41,754 bases of DNA from an uncultured Spartobacteria bacterium. GTDB taxonomy: Bacteria; Verrucomicrobiota; Verrucomicrobiia; Chthoniobacterales; Terrimicrobiaceae. Within the stretch, counting starts at the first letter, position 1. Every line of letters begins with the position of its first letter. Below are positions 25,611-32,715 of the stretch, in pieces. The notes under the pieces are model-generated. The model saw only the letters and a list, made by a program, of their open reading frames with translations, was not told the origin of the DNA and did no database searches. Both the position numbers and the translations under genes were made by a program. The stretch spans positions 1 through 41,754 of the forward strand of contig CALCJD010000050.1 of NCBI GenBank assembly GCA_937960895.1, read 5' to 3'.

Positions 25611-27773
25611 ATGGCAACATTCTCCCCCGTCCTCTCCGAAGACACGCCCTTTGCCGTGCTGCGTTTCACCTGGCAGCCGGTTCTCAACGCCGTGGATCTG
25701 CCCCCGGGATCCGTCGCCGGTGTCACCCTTCTGGGGGAACATCTGGTCGTGGCCCGCTTTCCCGACGGAGCGTTTCTGGCCGCGCGTCGCGAATGCCCGC
25801 ACAAGGGGTTTGACCTGAGCCGGAGTCCGATTTGTGACGGCAGGCTCCAGTGCGCCTATCATGGCTGGCGCTTTGACAGCCGGGGCGAATGCCTGGACAT
25901 TCCGTCGCTGGTCCGGCCGCCCGCCAACAAGCTTGAGTTGTCCCATTTGCGCACCTTCGCGGTCCGGGAGCGCTACGGCATGGTCTGGGTGCGCCTCGAG
26001 GAGCGGGAGATTGGCCCGCTGCCCGATGTGCCGGAGTTTGAGGATCCGGACTGGACCTTCCTGGTTGCGCCGCCCATGCGGTTTCGGTCGGGCTTTCGCC
26101 GGGAGATCGAAAACTACCTCGACATGACCCATTTTGCCTTTGCGCATAGCCGCACGCTCGGGGTCGCCGCCAATCCGGTGGTTCCCCCCATGCACATCGA
26201 GGAATATGCCGACGGGTTTCTGATGGAGGCACCGTTTCCCGCGCTGGAGACGCCGCATGAACAGCCGGGCAAACTCCAACAGGCGCACCGCCGGCGCCAG
26301 CGGTGTTTTCTTCCGAATTTCACCACCATCCGGCAGACCTTCCGTGACGGCGACGAACGTGTTCTCCTGCATGTGCCGAGTCCGGTTTCGCAGGAGGAGT
26401 GCCACGTGTTTTGGGCGCTGGCCATTTCCCCGGGATTCCGCGGACCCGAACCCGCCGCGCAAATGGAATTCGCCACGCGGGTTTTGAACGAGGACCGGGA
26501 AATGTGCGAAAACCAATGGCCGCGCGAGGTACCCATCAATCCGGTCAAAGGCGGCTGGGGTGTGCTGGTCACCCCCGGGGACACCCTGGCCAACACGTTT
26601 CAAAAGGTCTTCCGCCGTTGGCTCCTTTCCCACCTCCCTGAAACACCGGCGGCCGCGGCCCAGCCGGCGCCCGATGGTTTTCAGTTGAGCCCCCCGGCCG
26701 GCTTCGGGGATATTGCCGGCTTGGAAACGACCCTCATCATCGAGCAGGTGGCTTTTGGCGGACAGGGACTCGCCCGTCTGGAAACGGGCAAGGTCTGTTT
26801 TGTCCCCGGGGTGATTCCCGGCGAACGGGTCAGCGCGCGCCTCGTCCGGGAGCGCAAGAGTTACGCCGAAGCGGAATTGCTGAAGGTGCTGGAAGCCTCC
26901 CCGGATCGCGTCAAACCGCGGTGTCCGGTGTTTGGAAAATGCGGGGGGTGTCAGTATCAGTACATGACCTACGCCCGCCAGCTTGCGCTCAAGCGCGATC
27001 AGGTGGCCGAGGTGTTGCGGCGTCTCGGAGGAATTGACGTGGAGGTCGATCCGACGGTGGCCTCGGAGCGCGAGTTTGCCTACCGCAATCGCGTCACCGT
27101 GCATGTCCGGCGCGGCCGGGTGGGGTTTTTCGGCGAGCGGAGCCAGCGCATTGTGGACGTGGAGGAATGTCCGATTGCCACGGAGACGGTGAACGGGCTG
27201 CTGGCGAAGCTCCGCAGGTCGCGTCCGCGCGACGGGGAATACCCCCTGCGCGAGTCGGCGGAGTTTCGCGGGTTCCGGCAGGTGAATGATTTTGCCGCGG
27301 AGGCGCTGGCCGGGGTGGTGAGGGAAATGGCCGCCTCCGGGGGCGCCCTGTTGGTGGACGCCTATTGCGGCGCGGGTTTTTTTGCGCAGCGCCTGAAGGG
27401 GCTGTTTGGTCTGACGGTGGGCATTGAGTGGAGCGCCGACGCCGTGCGGCGGGCGAGGGAGCAGGCCGGGGCGAACGAACGGTATCTTTTGGGGGATGTG
27501 AACGTTCATCTCGCGGAAGCGCTTTCCGGTGCCCCGGCGGAGGGCACGACGGTGCTGCTGGATCCTCCGGCTGAGGGCATTTCTTCCCCGGTCGTCGACC
27601 GGCTCCGGAAACACCGTCCGGCCCGGATCATCTATGTCTCGTGCAATCCCGCCACCCTGGCGCGGGATCTGCGGCGGCTCGGGGAGATTTATCGCGTGCG
27701 CCGGGCCAGACCTGTTGACATGTTTCCCCAAACCGCCGAAATCGAAGTGGCCACGCTCCTCGAACTCCCATGA
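25611..27773 (+). CDS. Rieske oxygenase fused to an RNA m5U methyltransferase-type enzyme
   Basis: 720 aa in one uninterrupted frame. N-terminal half (about 1-340), Rieske non-haem iron oxygenase: [2Fe-2S] ligands Cys62, His64, Cys81, His84 (CPHKGFDL, CAYHGW) and the mononuclear iron motif ENYLDMTHFAFAH with Asp171, His174, His179. A Pro/Ala-rich linker (about 343-365) leads to a TRAM-like domain (about 371-430) and a TrmA/RlmD-type methyltransferase: [4Fe-4S] ligands Cys438, Cys444, Cys447 and probable fourth Cys520, SAM motif DAYCGAGFF (583-591), DPPAEG (651-656; usually DPPRxG), catalytic Cys678 in SCNPATLARD and general base Glu712 in FPQTAEIE. Both halves look active. Its stop overlaps the aldo/keto reductase start. 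Role unknown; oxidation of the methylated uridine is a possible link, but only a guess. Confidence 0.85.
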   Translation: MATFSPVLSEDTPFAVLRFTWQPVLNAVDLPPGSVAGVTLLGEHLVVARFPDGAFLAARRECPHKGFDLSRSPICDGRLQCAYHGWRFDSRGECLDIPSLVRPPANKLELSHLRTFAVRERYGMVWVRLEEREIGPLPDVPEFEDPDWTFLVAPPMRFRSGFRREIENYLDMTHFAFAHSRTLGVAANPVVPPMHIEEYADGFLMEAPFPALETPHEQPGKLQQAHRRRQRCFLPNFTTIRQTFRDGDERVLLHVPSPVSQEECHVFWALAISPGFRGPEPAAQMEFATRVLNEDREMCENQWPREVPINPVKGGWGVLVTPGDTLANTFQKVFRRWLLSHLPETPAAAAQPAPDGFQLSPPAGFGDIAGLETTLIIEQVAFGGQGLARLETGKVCFVPGVIPGERVSARLVRERKSYAEAELLKVLEASPDRVKPRCPVFGKCGGCQYQYMTYARQLALKRDQVAEVLRRLGGIDVEVDPTVASEREFAYRNRVTVHVRRGRVGFFGERSQRIVDVEECPIATETVNGLLAKLRRSRPRDGEYPLRESAEFRGFRQVNDFAAEALAGVVREMAASGGALLVDAYCGAGFFAQRLKGLFGLTVGIEWSADAVRRAREQAGANERYLLGDVNVHLAEALSGAPAEGTTVLLDPPAEGISSPVVDRLRKHRPARIIYVSCNPATLARDLRRLGEIYRVRRARPVDMFPQTAEIEVATLLELP

Positions 27774-28954
27774 TGCACTATCGACGATTTGGCCGGACGG
27801 AGCTCCGGATGCCGGTGTTTTCCTGCGGGGGGATGCGTTACCAGCAGAGCTGGAAGGACGAGGATAGGGAAAAGATATCCGCCGAAAATCAGCAGCGGGT
27901 CGAACGCTGCATCGAACGGGCCTTGGAGGCGGGCATCAATCACATTGAGACGGCGCGCGGCTACGGATCGTCGGAGGTGCAGCTCGGCCGCATTCTTCCC
28001 GCGATTCCGCGCGACCGCCTCATCGTGCAGACCAAGGTGGCGCCGGCGAAGGCGGAGGACTTTTTGAAAACCTTTGAGACCAGCCTTTCCCGGCTGAGAC
28101 TGGATCATGTCGACCTGCTCGGTATTCACGGCATCAACACCCGGGAGTTGCTCGATCTGACGCTGCAGAAGGGCGGCGCCCTGGAGGCCGGGCGCAAACT
28201 CCAGAAAGAGGGCCGGGTCCGTTTTCTCGGTTTCTCCACCCACGCCTCCTGCCAGGTCATCACCGATGCGATCGAGACCGGGGAGTTCGATTACGTGAAC
28301 CTGCACTGGTATTGGGTCAACCAGGTCAACTGGCCCGCCATCGAGGCCGCCCGGCGCCATGACATGGGCGTGTTCATCATCAGTCCCAACGACAAGGGCG
28401 GAAAATTATACCGCCCCTCCGACAAACTGCGCCGCCTCTGCGAGCCGTATTCGCCGATGATTTTCAACGACCTCTTCTGTCTGCGGCGGCCCGAGGTGCA
28501 CACGCTCAGCCTGGGCGTCTCAAAACCGGAGGATTTCGACGAACACGTGCGGGCGGCGGCGCTGCTGGACGGGGCGGACGAAATTGTCCCGCCCATCGAA
28601 GCGCGCCTGCACAAGGCGATGGAGGAGGTGCTCGGCGCCGACTGGTGCGCGCGCTGGCACGAGGGACTTCCTTCCTGGGAGCAGGTGCCGGGCGAAGTGA
28701 ACATCTGGGAAATTCTGCGGCTGTGGAATTTTGCCCGTTCCCTCGACATGGTCGAGTTTGCCAAGATGCGCTACAACCTGCTGGGCAATGCCGACCATTG
28801 GTTTCCCGGCAGGAATGCGGGGGAAATGGATGCCGCCGCCATCGTGCGGGCCGTGCAGACCAGTCCGTTTGCCGACCGCATTCCCGACGTGCTCCGCGAG
28901 GCCCACGCGCTGCTCTGGGACAGGCCGGTCGAACGACTGAGCAAGTCCGATTGA
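27770..28954 (+). CDS. Aldo/keto reductase with degenerate ferredoxin-like C-terminus
   Basis: 394 aa. The barrel carries RRFGRTELRMPVFSCGGMRY at the start and the catalytic tetrad positions Tyr65 (ARGYGSSE), Lys89 (VQTKVAP) and His120 (LLGIH). The Asp of the usual DTA motif is Glu60 here. Length and C-terminal layout resemble the COG1453-type reductases that end in cysteine-rich ferredoxin segments, but those cysteines are mostly missing (DWCARWHEG...PSWEQVPG). It starts with ATGATG overlapping the stop of the Rieske-methyltransferase gene, so it is translationally coupled. Probably an NAD(P)H-dependent cytoplasmic reductase; substrate unknown. Confidence 0.88.
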   Translation: MMHYRRFGRTELRMPVFSCGGMRYQQSWKDEDREKISAENQQRVERCIERALEAGINHIETARGYGSSEVQLGRILPAIPRDRLIVQTKVAPAKAEDFLKTFETSLSRLRLDHVDLLGIHGINTRELLDLTLQKGGALEAGRKLQKEGRVRFLGFSTHASCQVITDAIETGEFDYVNLHWYWVNQVNWPAIEAARRHDMGVFIISPNDKGGKLYRPSDKLRRLCEPYSPMIFNDLFCLRRPEVHTLSLGVSKPEDFDEHVRAAALLDGADEIVPPIEARLHKAMEEVLGADWCARWHEGLPSWEQVPGEVNIWEILRLWNFARSLDMVEFAKMRYNLLGNADHWFPGRNAGEMDAAAIVRAVQTSPFADRIPDVLREAHALLWDRPVERLSKSD

Positions 28955-28957
28955 GCC

Positions 28958-29500
28958 GTGAAAAAGCTCCTCCTGGTGGTGGTGTTGGGGCTGGCGGGAT
29001 ATGCCGGCTACAGCCGGTTCACCGCCGGAGCCGATCCCTTCCGGGGTCTGCGTTCCCTCGTCGGACCGGACCTCCCCACCCGTGATGCCCGGGGACGGGA
29101 ACTCGTCCCCTGTCCGCGCTGCCTGGCGTCCGGCCTCATCACCTGTTCGGCCCCGCAGTGCAAGGCGGGGCAGGTGCCGTGTCCGGGACGCTGTCTCAAA
29201 CCCACCGACGCCGGCTGGAAGCGCCTGGAGGGCGGGGATCCCGGCAAACGCCACATGCTCTTTTATCTCGTCGACGACGGCGTGGCGACTGTGAGCGAGG
29301 ACCATGCGGGGGAAGTGTTCGAGGTGCGCAAGGGAAAGCTGCTCCGGCTCGGAGCCTGCCCGATTTGCAAAAAACGCACGACGATCGCCTGCAAGTCCTG
29401 TCGGGGCTCGGGCCGGACGACCTGCCCGGTTTGTGGCGGTCGGAGGACGGTCGTGAAAACGACGGCGTCAGCCGCGCCCCGATCAACCGGCGGTTCCTGA
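28958..29500 (+). CDS. Exported Cys-rich protein with DnaJ-like zinc-finger repeats
   Basis: 180 aa. The start is GTG at 28958, 3 nt after the reductase stop. The N-terminus MKKLLLVVVLGLAGYAGYSRF is a signal peptide or membrane anchor. Two cysteine clusters follow: CPRC...CSAPQC...CPGRC (about 52-79) and CPIC...CKSC...CPVC (about 134-159). The second has evenly spaced CxxC pairs with Gly-rich turns (CRGSGRTTC), like the DnaJ central zinc finger. No J domain is present. It probably binds zinc outside the cytoplasm, perhaps as a protein-interaction module. Its last 18 nt overlap the convergent small membrane-protein gene. Function not recognised. Confidence 0.75.
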   Translation: MKKLLLVVVLGLAGYAGYSRFTAGADPFRGLRSLVGPDLPTRDARGRELVPCPRCLASGLITCSAPQCKAGQVPCPGRCLKPTDAGWKRLEGGDPGKRHMLFYLVDDGVATVSEDHAGEVFEVRKGKLLRLGACPICKKRTTIACKSCRGSGRTTCPVCGGRRTVVKTTASAAPRSTGGS

Positions 29501-29815
29501 CATGCGGTCCCGGGTGGTTCCCCCTTCCAGAGCCGGCGGGGCGGCTTTGATCCTGCCGACCAGATACGCCGCGCAGAAAATGACGGCCAGGAGGGAGATC
29601 ACGATGGCCAAGGCGGAAATCCAATGGGGCGAACAGGCCCTCCACACCGTGACGCTGAACGCGGCAATCCGGGTGGCCAGTTGCGGCGCAAAAAGGGGCA
29701 GCCCGGCGCAAATGGCGACGAAGATCAGCAGACAGCGGGTGAGGAAAAGTTCCCAGGAAATGGCTGCGAGCTTTTCCTCCACATCTTTCGTGTGCGGGGA
29801 TTCGGGCTTCATCAA
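29483..29815 (-). CDS. Small two-helix membrane protein, unknown function
   Basis: 110 aa. A charged N-terminus (MMKPESPHTKDVEEK) is followed by two hydrophobic segments at about 23-43 and 65-87, with Arg/Lys after each. No motif is recognised. A second Met codon next to the first may be the start. It lies 57 nt downstream of the HNH gene on the same strand and may be co-transcribed. Plus-strand frames over the same DNA are Lys/Arg-rich with no protein-like features, so this frame is the best coding candidate. Confidence 0.55.
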   Translation of the reverse strand: MMKPESPHTKDVEEKLAAISWELFLTRCLLIFVAICAGLPLFAPQLATRIAAFSVTVWRACSPHWISALAIVISLLAVIFCAAYLVGRIKAAPPALEGGTTRDRMSGTAG

Positions 29816-29872
29816 ACCATTTTGGGGGGGAGCAAGGCCGCAAGCCGAGAAAAAACGGCGTCCGAAGGACCG

Positions 29873-30196
29873 TCACCGCCGCCGTCGGGAGGGATGCACG
29901 GTGATGTGGCTACCGGGAGGCTGGCGGCGGACCCAGGCGACAAAGCGGGCGATGTCCGGATGGGCGGCCAGTTTTTCCACCGTGGGATATTCCCGCTCGA
30001 GCTCCTTTTCAGTCAACACGGCATGCACCTGCTTGTGACAGGCCGCGCACAATTTGACCGTCTGCGTACGCTCCTCCCGGGAGGAGGTGCGGCGGGTGTG
30101 TTTGTTGTGGTGGCGGGTGCGGGGGATGAGGTGGTGACGCGTCAACCGGACCTCCGTGCGCCCGCACAATACGCAGCTCGGGGAATCCGCGTTCAC
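29873..30196 (-). CDS. Small HNH nuclease-family protein
   Basis: 107 aa from a GTG at 30196 preceded by GGAGAGG at normal spacing; a TTG at 30232 would add 12 residues. Zinc-site CxxC pairs are CVLC (8-11) and CAAC (50-53), the core HHLIPR has His21/His22, and the end of the motif is CHKQVH. This is the arrangement of small stand-alone HNH endonuclease-like proteins. The tail is basic. It is divergent from the rhodanese gene. No phage or toxin-immunity context is visible, so its role (nuclease, repair or other) is open. Confidence 0.75.
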   Translation of the reverse strand: MNADSPSCVLCGRTEVRLTRHHLIPRTRHHNKHTRRTSSREERTQTVKLCAACHKQVHAVLTEKELEREYPTVEKLAAHPDIARFVAWVRRQPPGSHITVHPSRRRR

Positions 30197-30252
30197 AGGG
30201 GATTCCCTCTCCAAGTTCCTTGCGAAGAGCAAGGATGCAGTTAGTTTCCCTT

Positions 30253-30636
30253 ATGAAAAAAATCTCTCTCCCCCTCGCCGCGATGGTTTTTCTCGCCGTC
30301 CAAGCCTTCGCAGGTTCGTTCCCGGAAATCAGCCTCGAGGATCTCAAGAAATCCATCGCGGCCAAGGAAGTGGTCATTCTTGATGTGAACGGCAGCGCGT
30401 CGTTTGCCCAGGGACGCATTCCCGGGGCGATCGATTTCGTCGCGGTCCAGGACGACCTTGCGTCCAAATTGCCCGCCGACAAAAACGCCCTGATTGTGGC
30501 CTATTGCGGGAGTGAAACCTGCGGGGCCTATGCCCGGGCGGCCCAGGCGGCCAAAGATCTGGGCTACACCAATGTGAAACATTTTGCCCCCGGGCTCAAA
30601 GGCTGGAAGGAAGCCGGCGAACCGCTCGAGAAATAA
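30253..30636 (+). CDS. Exported rhodanese-like domain protein
   Basis: 127 aa. The signal peptide is MKKISLPLAAMVFLAVQAFAG. A single rhodanese domain follows: ISLEDLKKSIAAKEVVILDV, then the active-site loop at Cys85 (VAYCGSETCGAYARAAQ) and the closing LKGWKEAGEPL. Rhodanese domains carry persulfide sulfur or bind redox-active ligands; location is periplasmic. The start at 30253 was chosen because it begins the signal peptide directly; in-frame codons slightly upstream are less fitting. It is monocistronic as far as can be seen and divergent from the HNH gene. Confidence 0.88.
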   Translation: MKKISLPLAAMVFLAVQAFAGSFPEISLEDLKKSIAAKEVVILDVNGSASFAQGRIPGAIDFVAVQDDLASKLPADKNALIVAYCGSETCGAYARAAQAAKDLGYTNVKHFAPGLKGWKEAGEPLEK

Positions 30637-30661
30637 AGCGTTTCCGTCTTATGGCGATTGA

Positions 30662-30733
30662 GGCGGACGGTCGCTCCGCCGGGTGAACTGTGGATTTCCC
30701 GCGAGACGGGCAGCGACCGCCGTGGCAAGCCCG
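30662..30733. repeat. Segment with overlapping inverted repeats, possible structured RNA
   Basis: GGCGGA/TCCGCC (30662-30667, 30675-30680) forms a local hairpin with a 7-nt loop. CGGTCGCT (30668-30675) is the exact complement of AGCGACCG (30712-30719), and CGGGC/GCCCG (30707-30711, 30729-30733) pairs outside. These pairings are partly exclusive, so two alternative folds are possible. It may be a small structured RNA, an attenuator-like leader or a dispersed repeat copy. Confidence 0.35.
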
Positions 30734-30765
30734 GCACGATCAGGAAGGTTTTCGTCTCACTGTAG

Positions 30766-30792
30766 TAAAGCGCTTTAAATAATGCTTTAAAT
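30766..30792. promoter_or_regulatory. LacI-type palindrome and 9-bp direct repeat
   Basis: TAAAGCGCTTTA (30766-30777) is a perfect 12-bp palindrome with the central CG typical of LacI-family operators. GCTTTAAAT occurs at 30772-30780 and again at 30784-30792. It lies about 150 bp upstream of the promoter of the second cassette. No LacI gene is near. Confidence 0.4.
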
Positions 30793-30919
30793 TTTTCGTT
30801 GTTTCGCGGGAGAGGACGGAGGGTTAATGTGCGGACCATAAGGGGCTTTTCCCCGTTGTATCCTCGAAAATCCCGAACGAGTGGCCCGGGGAGCCGGGAG
30901 CCGGCGGGCGAAAATAAAA

Positions 30920-30956
30920 ATAAAGTTCTTGCATAGCAATCGTGGCTGGCTATACT
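30920..30956 (+). promoter_or_regulatory. Probable promoter of the second Verru_Chthon cassette
   Basis: TTGCAT (30929-30934) and TATACT (30951-30956) are separated by 16 nt, a good sigma-70-type pair, 26 nt upstream of the start at 30983. ATAAAG at 30920-30925 and CATAGCAAT at 30932-30940 recur with the same spacing upstream of the repeat-protein gene at 37601. Confidence 0.6.
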
Positions 30957-30982
30957 TGTGCTGTTCCCTCGGACTCCCCGTC

Positions 30983-31483
30983 ATGAAAACTCTCTCCCTC
31001 ACGTCCCGTCGATCGTTGTCACCTGATTTCCCGCGCATCCAAGGCGGGGGGCGCCGACTTGCAGGCGGGTTCACTCTGGTGGAGGTGACGCTGGCGATCG
31101 GGATCATCAGTTTCGCTTTTGTGGCCATGTTTGGCATGCTGCCGGTGGGTCTGAATGTGTCCCGGCAGGCGATGGACACCACGATCGAAGCCCAGATTGT
31201 GCAACAGATGAAGACCCAGGCCCTGCAGACGGACTTTTCGCGTCTGGACGAACTCTGCGACGCCGAGGAACTCTTTTTTGACGATCAGGGAAAGCCGGTC
31301 GCCCGGGAAAATTCCGTCTTTCGCGCCCGGTTTTCCGGGGTTTCCACGGCCACCAAACTTCCGGATGGGACGTCGACCAGCCGCCTGAAAACGGTGACCA
31401 TCACGGTTGAGAACACCAAGGGGGCTTCCGAGTCGCGGGAGCCGAGGAAGTTCACGACTCTCATTCCGGACAACGGTCTTTAG
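30983..31483 (+). CDS. Verru_Chthon cassette protein B, GspI-like pseudopilin
   Basis: 166 aa. After a basic leader the prepilin site is AGG with cleavage after Gly29, then FTLVEVTLAIGIISFAFVAM with Glu at +5 (Glu34). The following QAMDTTIEAQIVQQMKTQAL resembles the helix of GspI-type pseudopilins. It is the first gene of the second cassette, 11 nt before the C gene. The start MKTLSL at 30983 was chosen because an in-frame upstream extension would run through the promoter. Expected in the inner membrane and pseudopilus tip. The family is named; the role is inferred. Confidence 0.87.
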   Translation: MKTLSLTSRRSLSPDFPRIQGGGRRLAGGFTLVEVTLAIGIISFAFVAMFGMLPVGLNVSRQAMDTTIEAQIVQQMKTQALQTDFSRLDELCDAEELFFDDQGKPVARENSVFRARFSGVSTATKLPDGTSTSRLKTVTITVENTKGASESREPRKFTTLIPDNGL

Positions 31484-31494
31484 GCCGTCACCGC

Positions 31495-32715
31495 ATGGCG
31501 GATCGCATCGTCATGGACCGGGCTTCCGACACCGATTTTTCTCCGCGCCGTGCGGGAGGTGCCGAAGCTTTCCGCAAAGGGAAGGGGGACCGCAGGGCGG
31601 GAGTCCGCGGCGGTTTCACCGTCCTCGAACTGCTCGTGGCGAGCGTGGTTTTTGTCATCATTGTCGGCGTGGTGCTGAATTTCACCGACCAGACGAGCAA
31701 GATCTGGCGGGACGCCACCGCAAAAATCCAGGCCTTCCAGGAGGCGCGCGCCGGGTTTGACGCCATGACCCGGAACCTCGCGCAGGCCATGCTCAACACG
31801 TATTACGACTATTACGACGTCAACAATGTGCCGCGGGCCTCGCTGACCACCGCCGGTCAACTGGCCGGTTTCGTGCCGCACAAATACGACCGCATGTCGG
31901 ACCTGCATTTCATCTGCGGGCAGGCGGAAACCCTGTTGGCGGGTAGCGTGCCGCCGATCATCACCCAGACCCAGGCGGTTTTTTTCCAGGCGCCCAAGGG
32001 CTACACCGTCACCCATGAGGGATTGGATCACGCCCTGAATGCGACCGGCTACTTTTTGCAGTTCGACGACGGCGGGGATCAGGTGCCCGATTTCATCAAG
32101 GATTCCCCGGGGTACAAGCCGCGCTGGCGGTTTCGCATGATGGAGATGACGCAAAGCTCCGAGGAACTCGGGGTGTATGCCGACCCCGGGAGCAGCGATT
32201 GGTTTGTGAAAAACGCCGCGAAGAGCAGCCGGGTGATCGCGGAAAACGTCATCGCCCTGGTGCTGCTGCCCAAACTTCCCGAGCGACAGGACAGTTCCGG
32301 AATCGCGCTGGCTCCCCGTTACAATTTCAACTCCCGGATCGGGCTCGGAAAATTGAGCGATCCCGAGTGGCCGGATTTTCCCGGCGATTCCTTTGTGGCA
32401 TCAAGTCCGGGCGGAGGCAGTGTCACCCTGACCCGGCACCACCAGCTGCCGCCGATCATGCGTGCGGTCATGGTCGTCATCGACGAGGCCTCGGCGGCCC
32501 GCCTTCAGGGGGACGGCACAACCGTGCCTCCGGCGATCGATTTCCGGGGAACCGGCCTGTTTACCGACGCCTCGAAATTGGATGAAGACATCCGGAAGGT
32601 GGAGGATATTTGCAATGCCGTGCCGGGCAATATCACGGGGAACACCATGAAACTGTCCTACCGGGTGTTCAGCACGGACATCATCATGCGCCAGGCCAAA
32701 TGGAGCAACAAATGA
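31495..32715 (+). CDS. Verru_Chthon cassette protein C, GspJ-like pseudopilin
   Basis: 406 aa. A 40-residue basic leader ends in RGG, with cleavage after Gly40, then FTVLELLVASVVFVIIVGVV with Glu45 at +5. The following helix (AFQEARAGFDAMTRNLAQAM) is like that of GspJ. At about 400 aa it is roughly twice the length of GspJ. The end, YRVFSTDIIMRQAKWSNK, parallels the fragment at 1-99. Its TGA overlaps the ATG of protein A (ATGA), so the two are translationally coupled. An alternative Met lies 6 codons in. Membrane/periplasm after processing; role inferred. Confidence 0.88.
   Translation: MADRIVMDRASDTDFSPRRAGGAEAFRKGKGDRRAGVRGGFTVLELLVASVVFVIIVGVVLNFTDQTSKIWRDATAKIQAFQEARAGFDAMTRNLAQAMLNTYYDYYDVNNVPRASLTTAGQLAGFVPHKYDRMSDLHFICGQAETLLAGSVPPIITQTQAVFFQAPKGYTVTHEGLDHALNATGYFLQFDDGGDQVPDFIKDSPGYKPRWRFRMMEMTQSSEELGVYADPGSSDWFVKNAAKSSRVIAENVIALVLLPKLPERQDSSGIALAPRYNFNSRIGLGKLSDPEWPDFPGDSFVASSPGGGSVTLTRHHQLPPIMRAVMVVIDEASAARLQGDGTTVPPAIDFRGTGLFTDASKLDEDIRKVEDICNAVPGNITGNTMKLSYRVFSTDIIMRQAKWSNK

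Larger units (their letters stand above)
30637..30982. other. Intergenic region upstream of the second Verru_Chthon cassette
   Basis: 346 nt without a supported gene. It contains a segment with paired arms at 30662-30733, a LacI-type palindrome with direct repeats at 30766-30792 and a probable promoter at 30929-30956. A 91-residue minus-strand frame across it lacks protein character and was rejected. Confidence 0.6.

Noticed and set aside
25512..27731. N-terminal 740-residue extension of the AraC regulator at 24663-25511
   Set aside because: The extension is antisense to the Rieske-methyltransferase fusion; the regulator is complete from the ATG at 25511.
25611..27773. Possibility that the Rieske-methyltransferase gene is two genes joined by a sequencing error
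   Set aside because: The frame is continuous, the junction is a Pro/Ala-rich linker, no alternative stop/start pair lies there, and both domain ends are complete.
30564..30839. 91-residue minus-strand frame between rhodanese and cassette 2
   Set aside because: It covers the rhodanese 3' end, inverted repeats and operator-like palindrome; no family resemblance or start signal.
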